DNA of 14,911 nt from Candidatus Coatesbacteria bacterium RBG_13_66_14 (GCA_001774505.1 MFAF01000100.1:16307-31217), one strand, 5' to 3'. Shown: positions 1-9,264, counted from the stretch's first letter. Numbers and translations: made by a program. Notes: generated from the sequence alone by a model not told the origin.

Positions 1-1533
1 GCGGTCGCCACCGCGCGGCCCGACCTCCTCTGGCGGGTCCACCACCAGCTCAGCCGGCTGGCCGCGTACGGGGGAGACCGGCCGACGGCGCTGGCCGAGT
101 TCGCGCTGGCCCTGGAAACCGTGCGGCAGGCCACGCCAGAGTCGCCCCTCGCCACCGCTCACCAGGGCATCTTCGTCGGTCCCAAGCAGCTCTTCACCCA
201 CGGCATCGGGCTCGCCCTCGAGGTCGGGGATTACGGCCGAAGCCTCGAGCTGGAGGAAATCTGCCGCTCCGTCGTCGGCGAACGGACCCTGCTGGCGGTG
301 GATATACCCTGGCGGGACCCGGAACTCGAGCGGGACCTGGCCCGGTATCTCGAGCTTTCCCGGCGGATTTCCCTCCTCCTCGTGGCGGAGAGCGATGCGG
401 GGCTGGCGGAGGCGCTGGCGGAAGAGGGTGGGCTCGTTGACGAGATAGTGGACCGGTGGCCCGCCTTCGCCGGGGTCGTCGGGAAAACGGCGACGGCGGA
501 GGAAATCGTCCGGGGCGTCGGCGACCGCCGGATAGCGCTGGTCTATCACCTGGACGGCGACCGCCTCTGGAGCTGGTTGGTGGACGGCTACGGGGTCAGG
601 GTCGTCGAGAGGCCGGCGCAGGCCGCCCGGAGCTCTGCCCGGGAGCTGGTCGGCCTGTTCACCTCCCGGGGCGACCCGGACCGTTTCGACGAGCTGGCCG
701 CCGCTCTGGCCGCCGAGGTCATCGGGCCCTGGGCCGACGCACTCGACGCGGCGGACATTGACGAGCTTCTGATAATCCCCGACGGCGAGCTCGCCTACGT
801 GCCCTTCGCCATCCTGCCCTTCGGGGGCGGCTGCCTTCTGGACCGCTTCCCGCTGGCCTACGCCCCGAGCTTCACCGCCTGGCTCACGCCCGTGAACGAC
901 ACTTACGGCGAGCTGCCGCTGGTCAGCTTCGCCAACCCGACCACGGGGGACCCCCGGGACGACCTCCCCTTCGCCGAGAAGGAGGCGGAGAGCATCTCCG
1001 GCCTGTTCTCCGGCGGACCCGTCCCCTTCACCGGCAAGGCCGCCCTGGAGAGCCGTTACGACGAGCTGGCCGGCCGGGCCCGTAGGCTGCACCTGGCCAC
1101 CCACACCCGGCTCGCCCCCGGCGATCCGCTCTCCTCGGCCCTTCTCTTTACGCCGGCGGAGGCGGAGGAGGGCGCGACACCCGCGAACGACGACGGCCTG
1201 TTGACAGTGAGGGAGATCCTCTCCCTGCCCCTGGAATGCGAGCTGGCGGTCCTCTCGGCCTGCGAGACGGCGGTGCCCGAGGGGGCCGACGGCCTGGAGT
1301 TCCTGTCCCTGGCGCGGGCCTTCCTCTACGCCGGGGCGGACGCCGTGGCCGCCACCTTCTGGCGCACCTCGGACATCGCCACCGCCATCACCGTCCGCAA
1401 CCTCTTCCTGGGCCTCGCCGACGGCCTCCCGCCCGCCCAGGCGCTCCGGCTGGCCCAGCTTTCCACCCGGGACGATTTCCCAAGCCCGGCGTACTGGGGC
1501 GGCTTCGGCATTTTCACCCGCAGGACACCGTGA
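1..1533 (+). CDS. CHAT-domain cysteine peptidase-like protein, 5' end missing
   Basis: The reading frame is open from the first base, so the gene starts upstream; 510 codons are visible. CHAT (caspase HetF-associated with TPRs) domains are caspase-like cysteine proteases, usually behind helical repeats that sense a signal. The C-terminal third carries the hallmark blocks: HLATH with the presumed catalytic His at visible codon 368, then an LLTVREI strand/helix, LSACET with the presumed catalytic Cys at codon 421, and an ending PAYWGGFGIF typical of the family. The visible N-terminal part is Ala/Leu-rich and helical, consistent with a TPR-type stalk, but I cannot define repeats. Both catalytic residues are present, so it looks active. 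The stop overlaps the GTG of the next gene by 4 nt, implying translational coupling to a haem-type membrane protein. Substrate unknown. Confidence 0.88.
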   Translation, partial: AVATARPDLLWRVHHQLSRLAAYGGDRPTALAEFALALETVRQATPESPLATAHQGIFVGPKQLFTHGIGLALEVGDYGRSLELEEICRSVVGERTLLAVDIPWRDPELERDLARYLELSRRISLLLVAESDAGLAEALAEEGGLVDEIVDRWPAFAGVVGKTATAEEIVRGVGDRRIALVYHLDGDRLWSWLVDGYGVRVVERPAQAARSSARELVGLFTSRGDPDRFDELAAALAAEVIGPWADALDAADIDELLIIPDGELAYVPFAILPFGGGCLLDRFPLAYAPSFTAWLTPVNDTYGELPLVSFANPTTGDPRDDLPFAEKEAESISGLFSGGPVPFTGKAALESRYDELAGRARRLHLATHTRLAPGDPLSSALLFTPAEAEEGATPANDDGLLTVREILSLPLECELAVLSACETAVPEGADGLEFLSLARAFLYAGADAVAATFWRTSDIATAITVRNLFLGLADGLPPAQALRLAQLSTRDDFPSPAYWGGFGIFTRRTP

Positions 1534-2162
1534 AGAAAACCGCCGTTCTTCTTCTTTTGATTCTAGTTATATGCGCCTCCGCCCGGCCCGAGTACGCGGA
1601 CCGGGAGCGCAAGGACTGCGTCTACTGCCACCTCGATCCCCGGGGCGGCGGGGAGCGCAACGAGCGCGGACTCTACTACACGACCCACGGCCGCAGCCTG
1701 GCGGGGTGGGTCGAGACGGGGCACGAGGTCCCGCAGCCCCCGGTGACCGCCTCGCCGCTGTGGCTCGTCAAAAGCTGCCTGACCGTCCTGACGCTCCTGG
1801 CGGCGCTCACCGCGTACGTCCTCATCTACTCCTCCCGCCCGACGGCCAAGCGGGACCCGGAGAAGGGCGCGCGGCTGCGACGGAGCCACCGAATCTTCGG
1901 CTGGACGACCCTGGGGCTTTACGTCCTCGTGACAGTCATCTGCATCGCGGCTCACGGTATTCGCGGCAACACGGACCGCGTCGTGCTGCATTCGGTCATC
2001 GGGTTCGTCGGGCTGACGCTTCTGGGGCTGAAGGTGTTCATCGTCGAGAAGCGCTGGAAGCTGTGGCGGGTCTGCCACATCGTGGGCGGCGCGCTGCTGG
2101 TCGTTAACCTCGTCATGTTCGTCACCGGCGCCTGGTGGTATCTCATCGGTCGCTTCTTCTAG
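1530..2162 (+). CDS. Membrane cytochrome-like protein with one CxxCH site
   Basis: 210 aa from GTG 1530, the start that overlaps the CHAT stop. Residues 1-18 form a signal peptide or first helix. An exported segment follows with one c-type haem motif (C30-V-Y-C33-H34) continuing into DPRGGG. Four hydrophobic helices lie at about 78-100, 122-144, 152-172 and 182-206. Single His residues sit at or near helix ends (H120, H142, H154, H183), a pattern that could ligate b-type haem as in cytochrome b561-like four-helix bundles. I therefore infer a small quinone- or electron-handling membrane cytochrome with an extracytoplasmic haem c. No exact family is recognised. It is translationally coupled to the CHAT peptidase and only 10 nt from the next gene, so the three are probably one operon. 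A role as target or effector of the CHAT protease is possible but unproven. Confidence 0.75.
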   Translation: MKKTAVLLLLILVICASARPEYADRERKDCVYCHLDPRGGGERNERGLYYTTHGRSLAGWVETGHEVPQPPVTASPLWLVKSCLTVLTLLAALTAYVLIYSSRPTAKRDPEKGARLRRSHRIFGWTTLGLYVLVTVICIAAHGIRGNTDRVVLHSVIGFVGLTLLGLKVFIVEKRWKLWRVCHIVGGALLVVNLVMFVTGAWWYLIGRFF

Positions 2163-2172
2163 AGGGGTTGAT

Positions 2173-3366
2173 ATGCTCATCCGCAAGCTTGTATTTATCG
2201 CAGTGTTGACGGTAACGCTCGCCTCCGCCGGGCTCGACCGGCCCCGGTACGTCTGGTCGGAGCTCTACGAGCCGGGCATCGAAATCGCCGGCGAGGGCTA
2301 CAGCCTCCGATGGACGCCGTGGACGGAAACCGCCGTCCTGGAACGGCACGGCCGGACCTTCGAGCTGGCGATGGACGACAACGGCTCTCTCCTGGGCTGC
2401 ATGGACGGCTATCTCTACTTCGGCCAGCGGGACGGGTCGGAATTGCTCATCCGACGCATGCACACCGACGACGCCGACATGGGCTTCTTCGTGGACATGT
2501 ACGAGCTAAACATACCGTCGTACTACGCCGACTTCGCCCTGTCGCCGGAGGGGGACCGGCTCGTCGTGGCCGCCGGCGGCGACGAGCACCGGGTGGAAGT
2601 CACCGTCTACGGCCTGGGGCGGGAGTGCGAAGTCCTTCAGGAGCGGACCTTCCCCGTGGAAACGGACCAGATCCGGGTCAGCGTCCACCTGCTCGAGTGG
2701 TCCGACGACGGGGAGTCGCTCTACCTGAACTTCCACCCCCACTCCCCGGCCTCGGACGAGTTCCTGGACCTGCAGCCGCTCCTGCGATGGAACCTGACGA
2801 CCGACAGGGTGACCGAGGTTTTAGGCGAGGTCGGGTGGGTCCTCCCCGTCGCCGGGCGGGACGGCCGGACGGTCATCCTGGCCGAGGAAATCGTTGACGC
2901 TCCGGCGTCATGGACCATGCCCTGGGGCTGCCATGCGGGTTTCCCGCCCTGGGGGCTGGCCCGGTGGTGGGAACTGGACCCGGCCAAGGGCGAGCTGACC
3001 CCACTCATCTCCGCCGACCCCCCCGGCGCCGGACCCCTCTTCGACGGCGACCCCGAAACCGCGTGGCGTGGGGACGCCGTCACCGTGGACCTGGGTCGGC
3101 CGCTGCCCCTCGACGGCTTCCTGGTCGTCGGCGGTTACGCGGAAAGCGGGGAAACCACACCGGATGACACGGTAACCTGGGACACATGGTTCGAGCTGGC
3201 GCCCCACGAGAGCCCCTACGAGCTTCGTGGGAGCACCGAGCGCATCCCCGTGAACGGCGTGGTGGAGACCGTGGAACTCATGTGCTTCCCCAACAATCCG
3301 GACCGGGAGGAACGGGCGGTCACGGCGGAGTTGGTGCCGCTCTTCGCCTTCTGGCCGGTGCCGTGA
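2173..3366 (+). CDS. Secreted propeller-like protein with C-terminal DGDPxTAW domain
   Basis: 397 aa. ATG 2173 is preceded by AGAGGGG with 5-6 nt spacing. A signal peptide (residues 1-19, ending near ASAG) suggests export. Residues about 25-270 are beta-rich with recurring blocks such as LSPEGDRLVVAAGG and LEWSDDGESLYLNF, typical of WD40/TolB-like propeller blades, so a partial or diverged propeller is likely. Residues about 280-397 contain LFDGDPETAW (289-298), VTVDLG and a GFLVVGGYAES segment, resembling discoidin-like or NADase-type glycan-binding beta-sandwich domains, which bind carbohydrate or other surface ligands. The gene closes the CHAT/cytochrome run. A hairpin and the alaS promoter follow directly. 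Family assignment is from motif appearance only and the function is unknown. Confidence 0.7.
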   Translation: MLIRKLVFIAVLTVTLASAGLDRPRYVWSELYEPGIEIAGEGYSLRWTPWTETAVLERHGRTFELAMDDNGSLLGCMDGYLYFGQRDGSELLIRRMHTDDADMGFFVDMYELNIPSYYADFALSPEGDRLVVAAGGDEHRVEVTVYGLGRECEVLQERTFPVETDQIRVSVHLLEWSDDGESLYLNFHPHSPASDEFLDLQPLLRWNLTTDRVTEVLGEVGWVLPVAGRDGRTVILAEEIVDAPASWTMPWGCHAGFPPWGLARWWELDPAKGELTPLISADPPGAGPLFDGDPETAWRGDAVTVDLGRPLPLDGFLVVGGYAESGETTPDDTVTWDTWFELAPHESPYELRGSTERIPVNGVVETVELMCFPNNPDREERAVTAELVPLFAFWPVP

Positions 3367-3390
3367 TTCGACCGACAGAGTCGCTAACGC

Positions 3391-3419
3391 TTGGCCCCCC
3401 GCCGGGGGCCTGTTATAAT
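3391..3419 (+). promoter_or_regulatory. Promoter of alaS with hairpin in the spacer
   Basis: The -35-like TTGGCC (3391-3396) and perfect TATAAT (3414-3419) are separated by 17 bp, and TG at 3411-3412 makes an extended -10. The start of alaS is 40 nt downstream of the -10. The spacer is largely a perfect inverted repeat, GGCCCCC (3393-3399) and GGGGGCC (3404-3410) with a 4-nt loop. It could also form a weak terminator for the upstream gene, although no T-run follows. Confidence 0.7.
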
Positions 3420-3458
3420 CGCCCCGTTGACGCGCACCTACTCATCAATCGAGCATAA

Positions 3459-6070
<2,612 letters not shown>

Positions 6071-6071
<1 letters not shown>

Positions 6072-6520
6072 TGCCCAACGTCATCCGGCCGGAGGACATC
6101 GCCCCTTACCCCTGGCGGGCCGGGAGGGTGCTCATCCGGATTCTCGGGGCGCTGTGCCTGGGCGGCGGCATGTTGACCGCCCTTTCCCTCACCCTGGAGC
6201 CCGGGCTGGCCTGGTTCGACCGGCCGCCCCTGGGGCTCTCGACCTGGCTCTACGCGTTGTACGGCCTGTGGAGTCTGAATTTATGCCTCGCGGGCGCGGG
6301 CCTGCTCCTCGTGAAGGGATGGGGACGCTGGCTCGGGGCCGCGGCGGGGCTTTTCATCACCGCGGTGAGCGTTTACCCCCTGGCGTACAACTCGCTGGCC
6401 GGAGAGAAGGAGTGGGCGTGGGCCGCGGCGGCCGTCGCCGGAATCCTTCTGGCCTACTCCCTTTTAATGCCGCTGCGCCCGGCCTTCGGACCCACCCCCC
6501 CGAAGAGACAAGGGGCTTAA
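6071..6520 (+). CDS. Small four-helix membrane protein, unknown
   Basis: 149 aa. ATG 6071 overlaps the alaS stop (TGATG), so translation is probably coupled. Four hydrophobic segments at about 18-42, 58-80, 86-106 and 116-136 indicate an inner-membrane protein with no clear soluble domain. Trp and Tyr are frequent at helix ends, but no catalytic or metal-binding motif is visible. I do not recognise the family; such small proteins are usually lineage-specific. The final codons (R-Q-G-A-stop) are written by the left arm of a 20-bp palindrome of the intergenic repeat family (6509-6528), so the repeat has supplied the stop codon. The reading is supported by length, overlap and hydrophobicity rather than homology. 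Confidence 0.7.
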
Positions 6521-6528
6521 GCCCCTTG
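6509..6528. repeat. Intergenic repeat copy A, perfect palindrome
   Basis: CAAGGGGCTT followed directly by AAGCCCCTTG is a perfect 20-bp palindrome, the shortest form of the repeat family in this window (arms only, no filling). It begins inside the 3' end of the small membrane protein gene and contains that gene's TAA. Flanks AGA on the left and CCC on the right fit the extended arm GAGACAAGGGG seen in other copies. Confidence 0.85.
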
Positions 6529-6596
6529 CCCTGGATAGCCGAGGAGTGACACCCCCGGCGCAACAAAAATCCCCCCGGGGCCGTATCCTAGAGGGA

Positions 6597-6635
6597 CGGT
6601 TCGGGTTGACTCCGAACCGGGGGGGTGGCTATACT
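6597..6635 (+). promoter_or_regulatory. Promoter with -35 box in the loop of an inverted repeat
   Basis: TTGACT (6606-6611) and TATACT (6630-6635), each 5/6 to consensus, are 18 bp apart. An 8-bp perfect inverted repeat, CGGTTCGG (6597-6604) and CCGAACCG (6612-6619), brackets the -35 box exactly, which suggests an operator. It points at the TPR gene, with repeat copy B lying in the transcribed leader. Confidence 0.55.
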
Positions 6636-6645
6636 GGCGGAGAAT

Positions 6646-6753
6646 GAGACACGGGGTTTAACCGAGCCGTAGGGGCGGGGCTCTGTCCCCGCCCGCGGAC
6701 GACCGCAGAGGACTCGTCCTACGGATCGCCCCTACACGGCAAAACCCCTTGCC
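6646..6753. repeat. Intergenic repeat copy B containing a nested element
   Basis: The left end GAGACACGGGGTTTAACCGAGC and the right end GGCAAAACCCCTTGCC are inverted relative to each other and match the other family copies. Between them sits the 67-bp GTAGGGGCG element (6669-6735), so one repeat appears inserted into another. The right arm runs up to the start region of the TPR gene and contains an in-frame TTG (6749) that I reject as the start. Confidence 0.8.
6669..6735 (-). mobile_element. 67-bp nested element with GTAGGGGCG terminal inverted repeats (copy 1)
   Basis: Perfect 9-bp terminal inverted repeats, GTAGGGGCG (6669-6677) and CGCCCCTAC (6727-6735). The reverse complement matches the element at 10496-10564 over nearly its whole length, with core CGTAGGACGAGTCCTCTGCG. 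It has no coding capacity. It resembles a miniature inverted-repeat (MITE/REP-like) element, strand assigned relative to the second copy. No target-site duplication is obvious. Confidence 0.65.
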
Positions 6754-6784
6754 TTCCAAGAAACGACCACCCAAGGGGGACGCG

Positions 6785-7513
6785 GTGTCTTCGGAACAGA
6801 ACAGGGTCGCCAACGCCCGCCACCTTTTCGAGCGGGGCCTGTACGCCGAGGCGCTCAACGAGCTGCGGATGGCGGTCGGGGAGGGCAGGGAGTACCCCGA
6901 CGTGTACAACCTGATGGGCCTCTGCAACTCCATGAACTCCGACTACAAGGTCGCCGTGAGTTACTACCAGAAGGCCCTGGAACTGAACCCGGCCTACGAG
7001 GAGGCGCGTCTCAACCTTCTGATAACCCTTTCCGACCTGGGCAAGTACAAGGAGGCGGACGCCGAGCTCACCGCCATGCTCGCCTCGACGAAGATCCGGT
7101 CCGACGAGCTCAGCCCCGCCATCAAGTCTCGGCTGGCCGAAGGCTACCGCGAGCTGGCCGCCCTCGAGCTGGAGATGGGCCGCATCGAGCAGGCGGAGCG
7201 GCTGATTAACGAGGCGGTGGAGCTGGCGCCGTCCTACGTTGACCTGCTGGTCTTCCGGGGAAAAATCCTCCGCCGGGGCGGACGGCTCTCCGAGGCCGAG
7301 GAGGTCCTGGAGAGGGCCATCGCCCTCAACCCCAACTACCAGAACGGCCAGCTCGAGCTGGGCCTGGTGCACTTCCAGCAGGGAGCATACGACACCGCCA
7401 AGGGGCACCTTCAGAAGGCCCGGGACCTCTCGAAGGGGACCAGCCGCGAGGCGGAGCTATACATGTCCTTCTTGAAATCGAGGACCGAGGAGAAGCGGGG
7501 GCAAGGGGTTTAA
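6785..7513 (+). CDS. Tetratricopeptide-repeat protein
   Basis: 242 aa from GTG 6785, chosen because AAGGGGG (about 6773-6779) lies 5 nt upstream. An in-frame TTG at 6749 would lie in a repeat arm without a ribosome-binding site. TPR units are clear: ANARHLFERGLYAEALNEL near residues 8-27, then VYNLMGLCNSMNSDYKVAVSYYQKALELNP, EARLNLLITLSDLGKYKEADAEL, a unit around AEGYRELAALELEMGRIEQAERLINEAVELAP, and two C-terminal units including AEEVLERAIALNPNY. No signal peptide, membrane helix or enzyme domain is seen, so it is probably a cytoplasmic scaffold. Neighbouring a BamD-like gene hints at envelope work, but separation by a repeat with terminator features weakens that. The last residues (Q-G-V-stop) come from repeat copy C. 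Confidence 0.85.
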   Translation: MSSEQNRVANARHLFERGLYAEALNELRMAVGEGREYPDVYNLMGLCNSMNSDYKVAVSYYQKALELNPAYEEARLNLLITLSDLGKYKEADAELTAMLASTKIRSDELSPAIKSRLAEGYRELAALELEMGRIEQAERLINEAVELAPSYVDLLVFRGKILRRGGRLSEAEEVLERAIALNPNYQNGQLELGLVHFQQGAYDTAKGHLQKARDLSKGTSREAELYMSFLKSRTEEKRGQGV

Positions 7514-7575
7514 CCGAGCGAACCGAGCGAAGCGAGCTATGCCCTCGGTAAAACCCCTTGTCTCCTTATTTTTTT
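7499..7575 (+). repeat. Intergenic repeat copy C, terminator-like
   Basis: Left arm CAAGGGGTTTAACCGAG (7502-7518) and right arm CTCGGTAAAACCCCTTG (7544-7560) are complementary at 16 of 17 positions, with a 25-nt filling of GCGAACCGAGC-type units. TCTCCTTATTTTTTT follows, so the structure could act as a rho-independent terminator, though the T-run starts 8 nt after the stem. The left arm contains the TPR gene's TAA. Confidence 0.75.
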
Positions 7576-7586
7576 AAAGGTAAACG

Positions 7587-8354
7587 TTGAAGGCGACCCT
7601 CATCGTACCGGTCATCGCGCTCCTGTGCTGCGGCTGCGCCGTGGAGCTGCCCGACCTATTCTCTCTCACCGCCATGGAGTGGTTCGAGCTGGGCAAGGGC
7701 TACTATGAAAAAGAGGAATGGGAGGCGGCGCGGGGCTGCTTCGAGAACGTGATGATAGTGTACCCCTCGTCGAAATACGCCGACGACTCCCAGTTTTACC
7801 TGGGCATGGCTTACTACGACGAGGGGCTGTACCTGGAGGCGCAGGCGATATTCGAGGACATGGCCGCCAGCTACCCCAACTCGCCCTTGACCGACGACGC
7901 CCGCTACAACATCGGGCGGTGTTACTTCAAGCGCGCGCCAGACTTCCAGCGCGACACGGAGCTCATCAAAGCGGCCGTCGGAGAATACCGCCGCACCCTG
8001 AAACTCTTCCCCGGATCGGAGCTGACCCCCCAGATACAGGAGGCCATCCGGGAGGCCGAGGAGCTGGAGGCCCGCAAACTGGACCATATCGTCTACGTGT
8101 ACCGCCGGATGGATCACCCGCGGTCCGTGATTCTCTACACCGACATGCTCCTGGGCAGCTACCCCGATTCCATGTACGTGCCGCGGAACCTGTGGCGCCG
8201 CGGGGAGGCGCTTCTGGATCTGGGTTACACGGACGATGCCCGGAGCGATTTCGAGCGGGTTCTGGCGGAGTACCCGGACGACGAGTACGCCGCGGACGCC
8301 CGCGAAAGTATAAACGGAATGGGTCCGCCCGTCGGGAGATCGGACGGTGAGTGA
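7587..8354 (+). CDS. bamD: BamD/YfiO-like outer-membrane assembly lipoprotein
   Basis: 255 aa from TTG 7587, preceded by AAAGG (7576-7580) at 6-nt spacing. The N-terminus MKATLIVPVIALLCCGC is a short lipoprotein-type signal with C17 as likely lipid anchor; the -3/-2 positions are Cys, so the lipobox is not ideal. TPR units follow with the pattern of BamD/YbgF-type proteins: EWFELGKGYYEKEEWEAARGCFENVMIVYPSSKYADDSQFYLGMAYY, a second unit ending ASYPNSPLTDDARYNIGRCY, a longer third unit, then two more ending LGSYPDSMYV and LAEYPDDEYAADARESI. BamD is the essential lipoprotein of the BAM complex that inserts beta-barrels into the outer membrane. The call as true BamD rather than a related TPR lipoprotein is probable, not certain. 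A strong terminator follows. Confidence 0.78.
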   Translation: MKATLIVPVIALLCCGCAVELPDLFSLTAMEWFELGKGYYEKEEWEAARGCFENVMIVYPSSKYADDSQFYLGMAYYDEGLYLEAQAIFEDMAASYPNSPLTDDARYNIGRCYFKRAPDFQRDTELIKAAVGEYRRTLKLFPGSELTPQIQEAIREAEELEARKLDHIVYVYRRMDHPRSVILYTDMLLGSYPDSMYVPRNLWRRGEALLDLGYTDDARSDFERVLAEYPDDEYAADARESINGMGPPVGRSDGE

Positions 8355-8373
8355 GGCGGGGCATTGATTTTAT

Positions 8374-8396
8374 CCGGCCGCGGCCGGTTTTTTTTT
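8374..8396 (+). terminator. Rho-independent terminator after the BamD-like gene
   Basis: A GC-only self-complementary stem CCGGCCGCGGCCGG (8374-8387) is followed directly by nine T (8388-8396), starting 19 nt after the stop codon. This is the clearest intrinsic terminator in the window. Confidence 0.85.
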
Positions 8397-8413
8397 CGCC
8401 TCGGATCGAAGGG

Positions 8414-8432
8414 CAAGGGGTTTCACCCCTTG
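8414..8432. repeat. Intergenic repeat copy D, short hairpin
   Basis: CAAGGGGT (8414-8421), loop TTC, ACCCCTTG (8425-8432): a perfect 8-bp stem, the minimal form of the repeat family. It is flanked by GGG on the left and TCTCCC on the right, like copy C. It lies between the terminator and the nadD promoter, outside any gene. Confidence 0.8.
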
Positions 8433-8482
8433 TCTCCCACACTCCCTCCCCGTGACCTCCGCCGCGGCCCGACGCTTCGTTG

Positions 8483-8491
8483 TGGTAAAAT
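8483..8491 (+). promoter_or_regulatory. Extended -10 promoter candidate for nadD
   Basis: TGGTAAAAT (8483-8491) fits an extended -10 element (TGnTAAAAT). No convincing -35 box is seen 17 bp upstream. It is 33 nt before the nadD start and downstream of a terminator, so nadD needs its own promoter about here. Confidence 0.45.
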
Positions 8492-8524
8492 CCTTCCGCT
8501 TGAATTTCCCCCAGACATTGGAAA

Positions 8525-9115
8525 ATGGGCTCCATAGAAAAATACGCCCTCTTCGGCGGCAGCTACGATCCGGTGCACCTGGGCCACCTTCTCCTGGCGA
8601 CCTTCGCCCGCGAGCGGCTCGGCCTGGACCGGGTGTACTTCATCCCCGCCGCCAGGGGACCCCACCGCGACCGCCCCCCGAAAGCCGCCCAATCCCACCG
8701 TCTCGCCATGCTCCGGCTGGCGCTCGAGGGCGAACCGACCTTCTTCCTGGACGACATCGAGCTCCGACGGGGCGGCGTCTCTTATACTTTAGACACGGTC
8801 CTGCGCTTCCGCGAGCTCCTCGGAGGGGAACCGGTCATTCTGGTGGGCGCCGACAACCTGAACGACCTGGTCGCCTGGCACCGGGTGGACGAGCTGGTCC
8901 GGCTCGCCCGCTTCGCCTACGCTCCGAGGCCGGGTAGCGTAATCATGCCCGAAAAGCTGCCCCCCGGGACCCGGGCGTCGGAGATTCCCATGCCCCCCTT
9001 CGGCGTGTCCTCGACGCTGGTGCGCGAGAGAGCCGCGGCGGGGCTCGGTCTGCGGTGGCTCGTCCCGGACCAGGTGGCCCGTTACATCGGGGAGAAGGGT
9101 CTCTACCGCGAATGA
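8525..9115 (+). CDS. nadD: Nicotinate-nucleotide adenylyltransferase
   Basis: 196 aa, normal family length. It transfers AMP from ATP to nicotinate mononucleotide to form deamido-NAD in cytoplasmic NAD synthesis. The nucleotidyltransferase signature GGSYDPVHLGH (11-21) with H18 and H21 is intact. PAARGPHR and LDDIELRRGGVSYTLDT are typical NadD blocks, ILVGADNL is the substrate-binding loop, and SSTLVR (162-167) is the ISTxxR ATP-binding motif. The C-terminal LVPDQVARYIGEKGLYRE matches the usual NadD ending. ATG 8525 is supported by the conserved start; the upstream GGAAA is a weak Shine-Dalgarno sequence. In many bacteria rsfS follows nadD. Here a repeat and a REC-GGDEF gene follow instead, so nadD seems to be transcribed alone. 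Confidence 0.96.
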   Translation: MGSIEKYALFGGSYDPVHLGHLLLATFARERLGLDRVYFIPAARGPHRDRPPKAAQSHRLAMLRLALEGEPTFFLDDIELRRGGVSYTLDTVLRFRELLGGEPVILVGADNLNDLVAWHRVDELVRLARFAYAPRPGSVIMPEKLPPGTRASEIPMPPFGVSSTLVRERAAAGLGLRWLVPDQVARYIGEKGLYRE

Positions 9116-9230
9116 GACGAGGGGTTTAAACGAGCGAACCGGGCGAACCGAGCTATGCGAAGCGAACCGAGCTACGCCTCTGGCGAACCGAGCTTTAGCG
9201 AGCTATGCCCTCGGCAAAACCCCTTGCCTT
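9114..9230. repeat. Intergenic repeat copy E, long filled form
   Basis: Starts at GAGACGAGGGGTTTAAACGAGC overlapping the nadD stop and ends at CTCGGCAAAACCCCTTGCC. The filling is a set of imperfect tandem units built on GCGAACCGAGC followed by TATGC, TACGC or TTTAGC. Bases 9162-9187 are identical to the reverse complement of 10467-10492 in copy F (26 nt). There is no coding sense; it occupies nearly all of the nadD to GGDEF gap before the promoter. Confidence 0.85.
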
Positions 9231-9235
9231 GATGG

Positions 9236-9264
9236 CTGACAAATGCGGGGGGGAGTTTTATAAT
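9236..9264 (+). promoter_or_regulatory. Strong sigma-70-type promoter of the REC-GGDEF gene
   Basis: CTGACA (9236-9241, 5/6 to TTGACA) and perfect TATAAT (9259-9264) are spaced exactly 17 bp apart. It begins 6 nt after repeat copy E. The implied leader is about 57 nt and contains a GTTCGAAC palindrome (9291-9298). Confidence 0.75.

Noticed and set aside
6749..6784. TTG start adding 12 residues to the TPR protein
   Set aside because: It lies in the right arm of repeat copy B with no ribosome-binding site. GTG 6785 has AAGGGGG at proper spacing.
9114..9230. Possible CRISPR-like array from repeated GCGAACCGAGC units
   Set aside because: Units are short, irregular, directly adjacent and without unique spacers of constant length; no cas gene is near.
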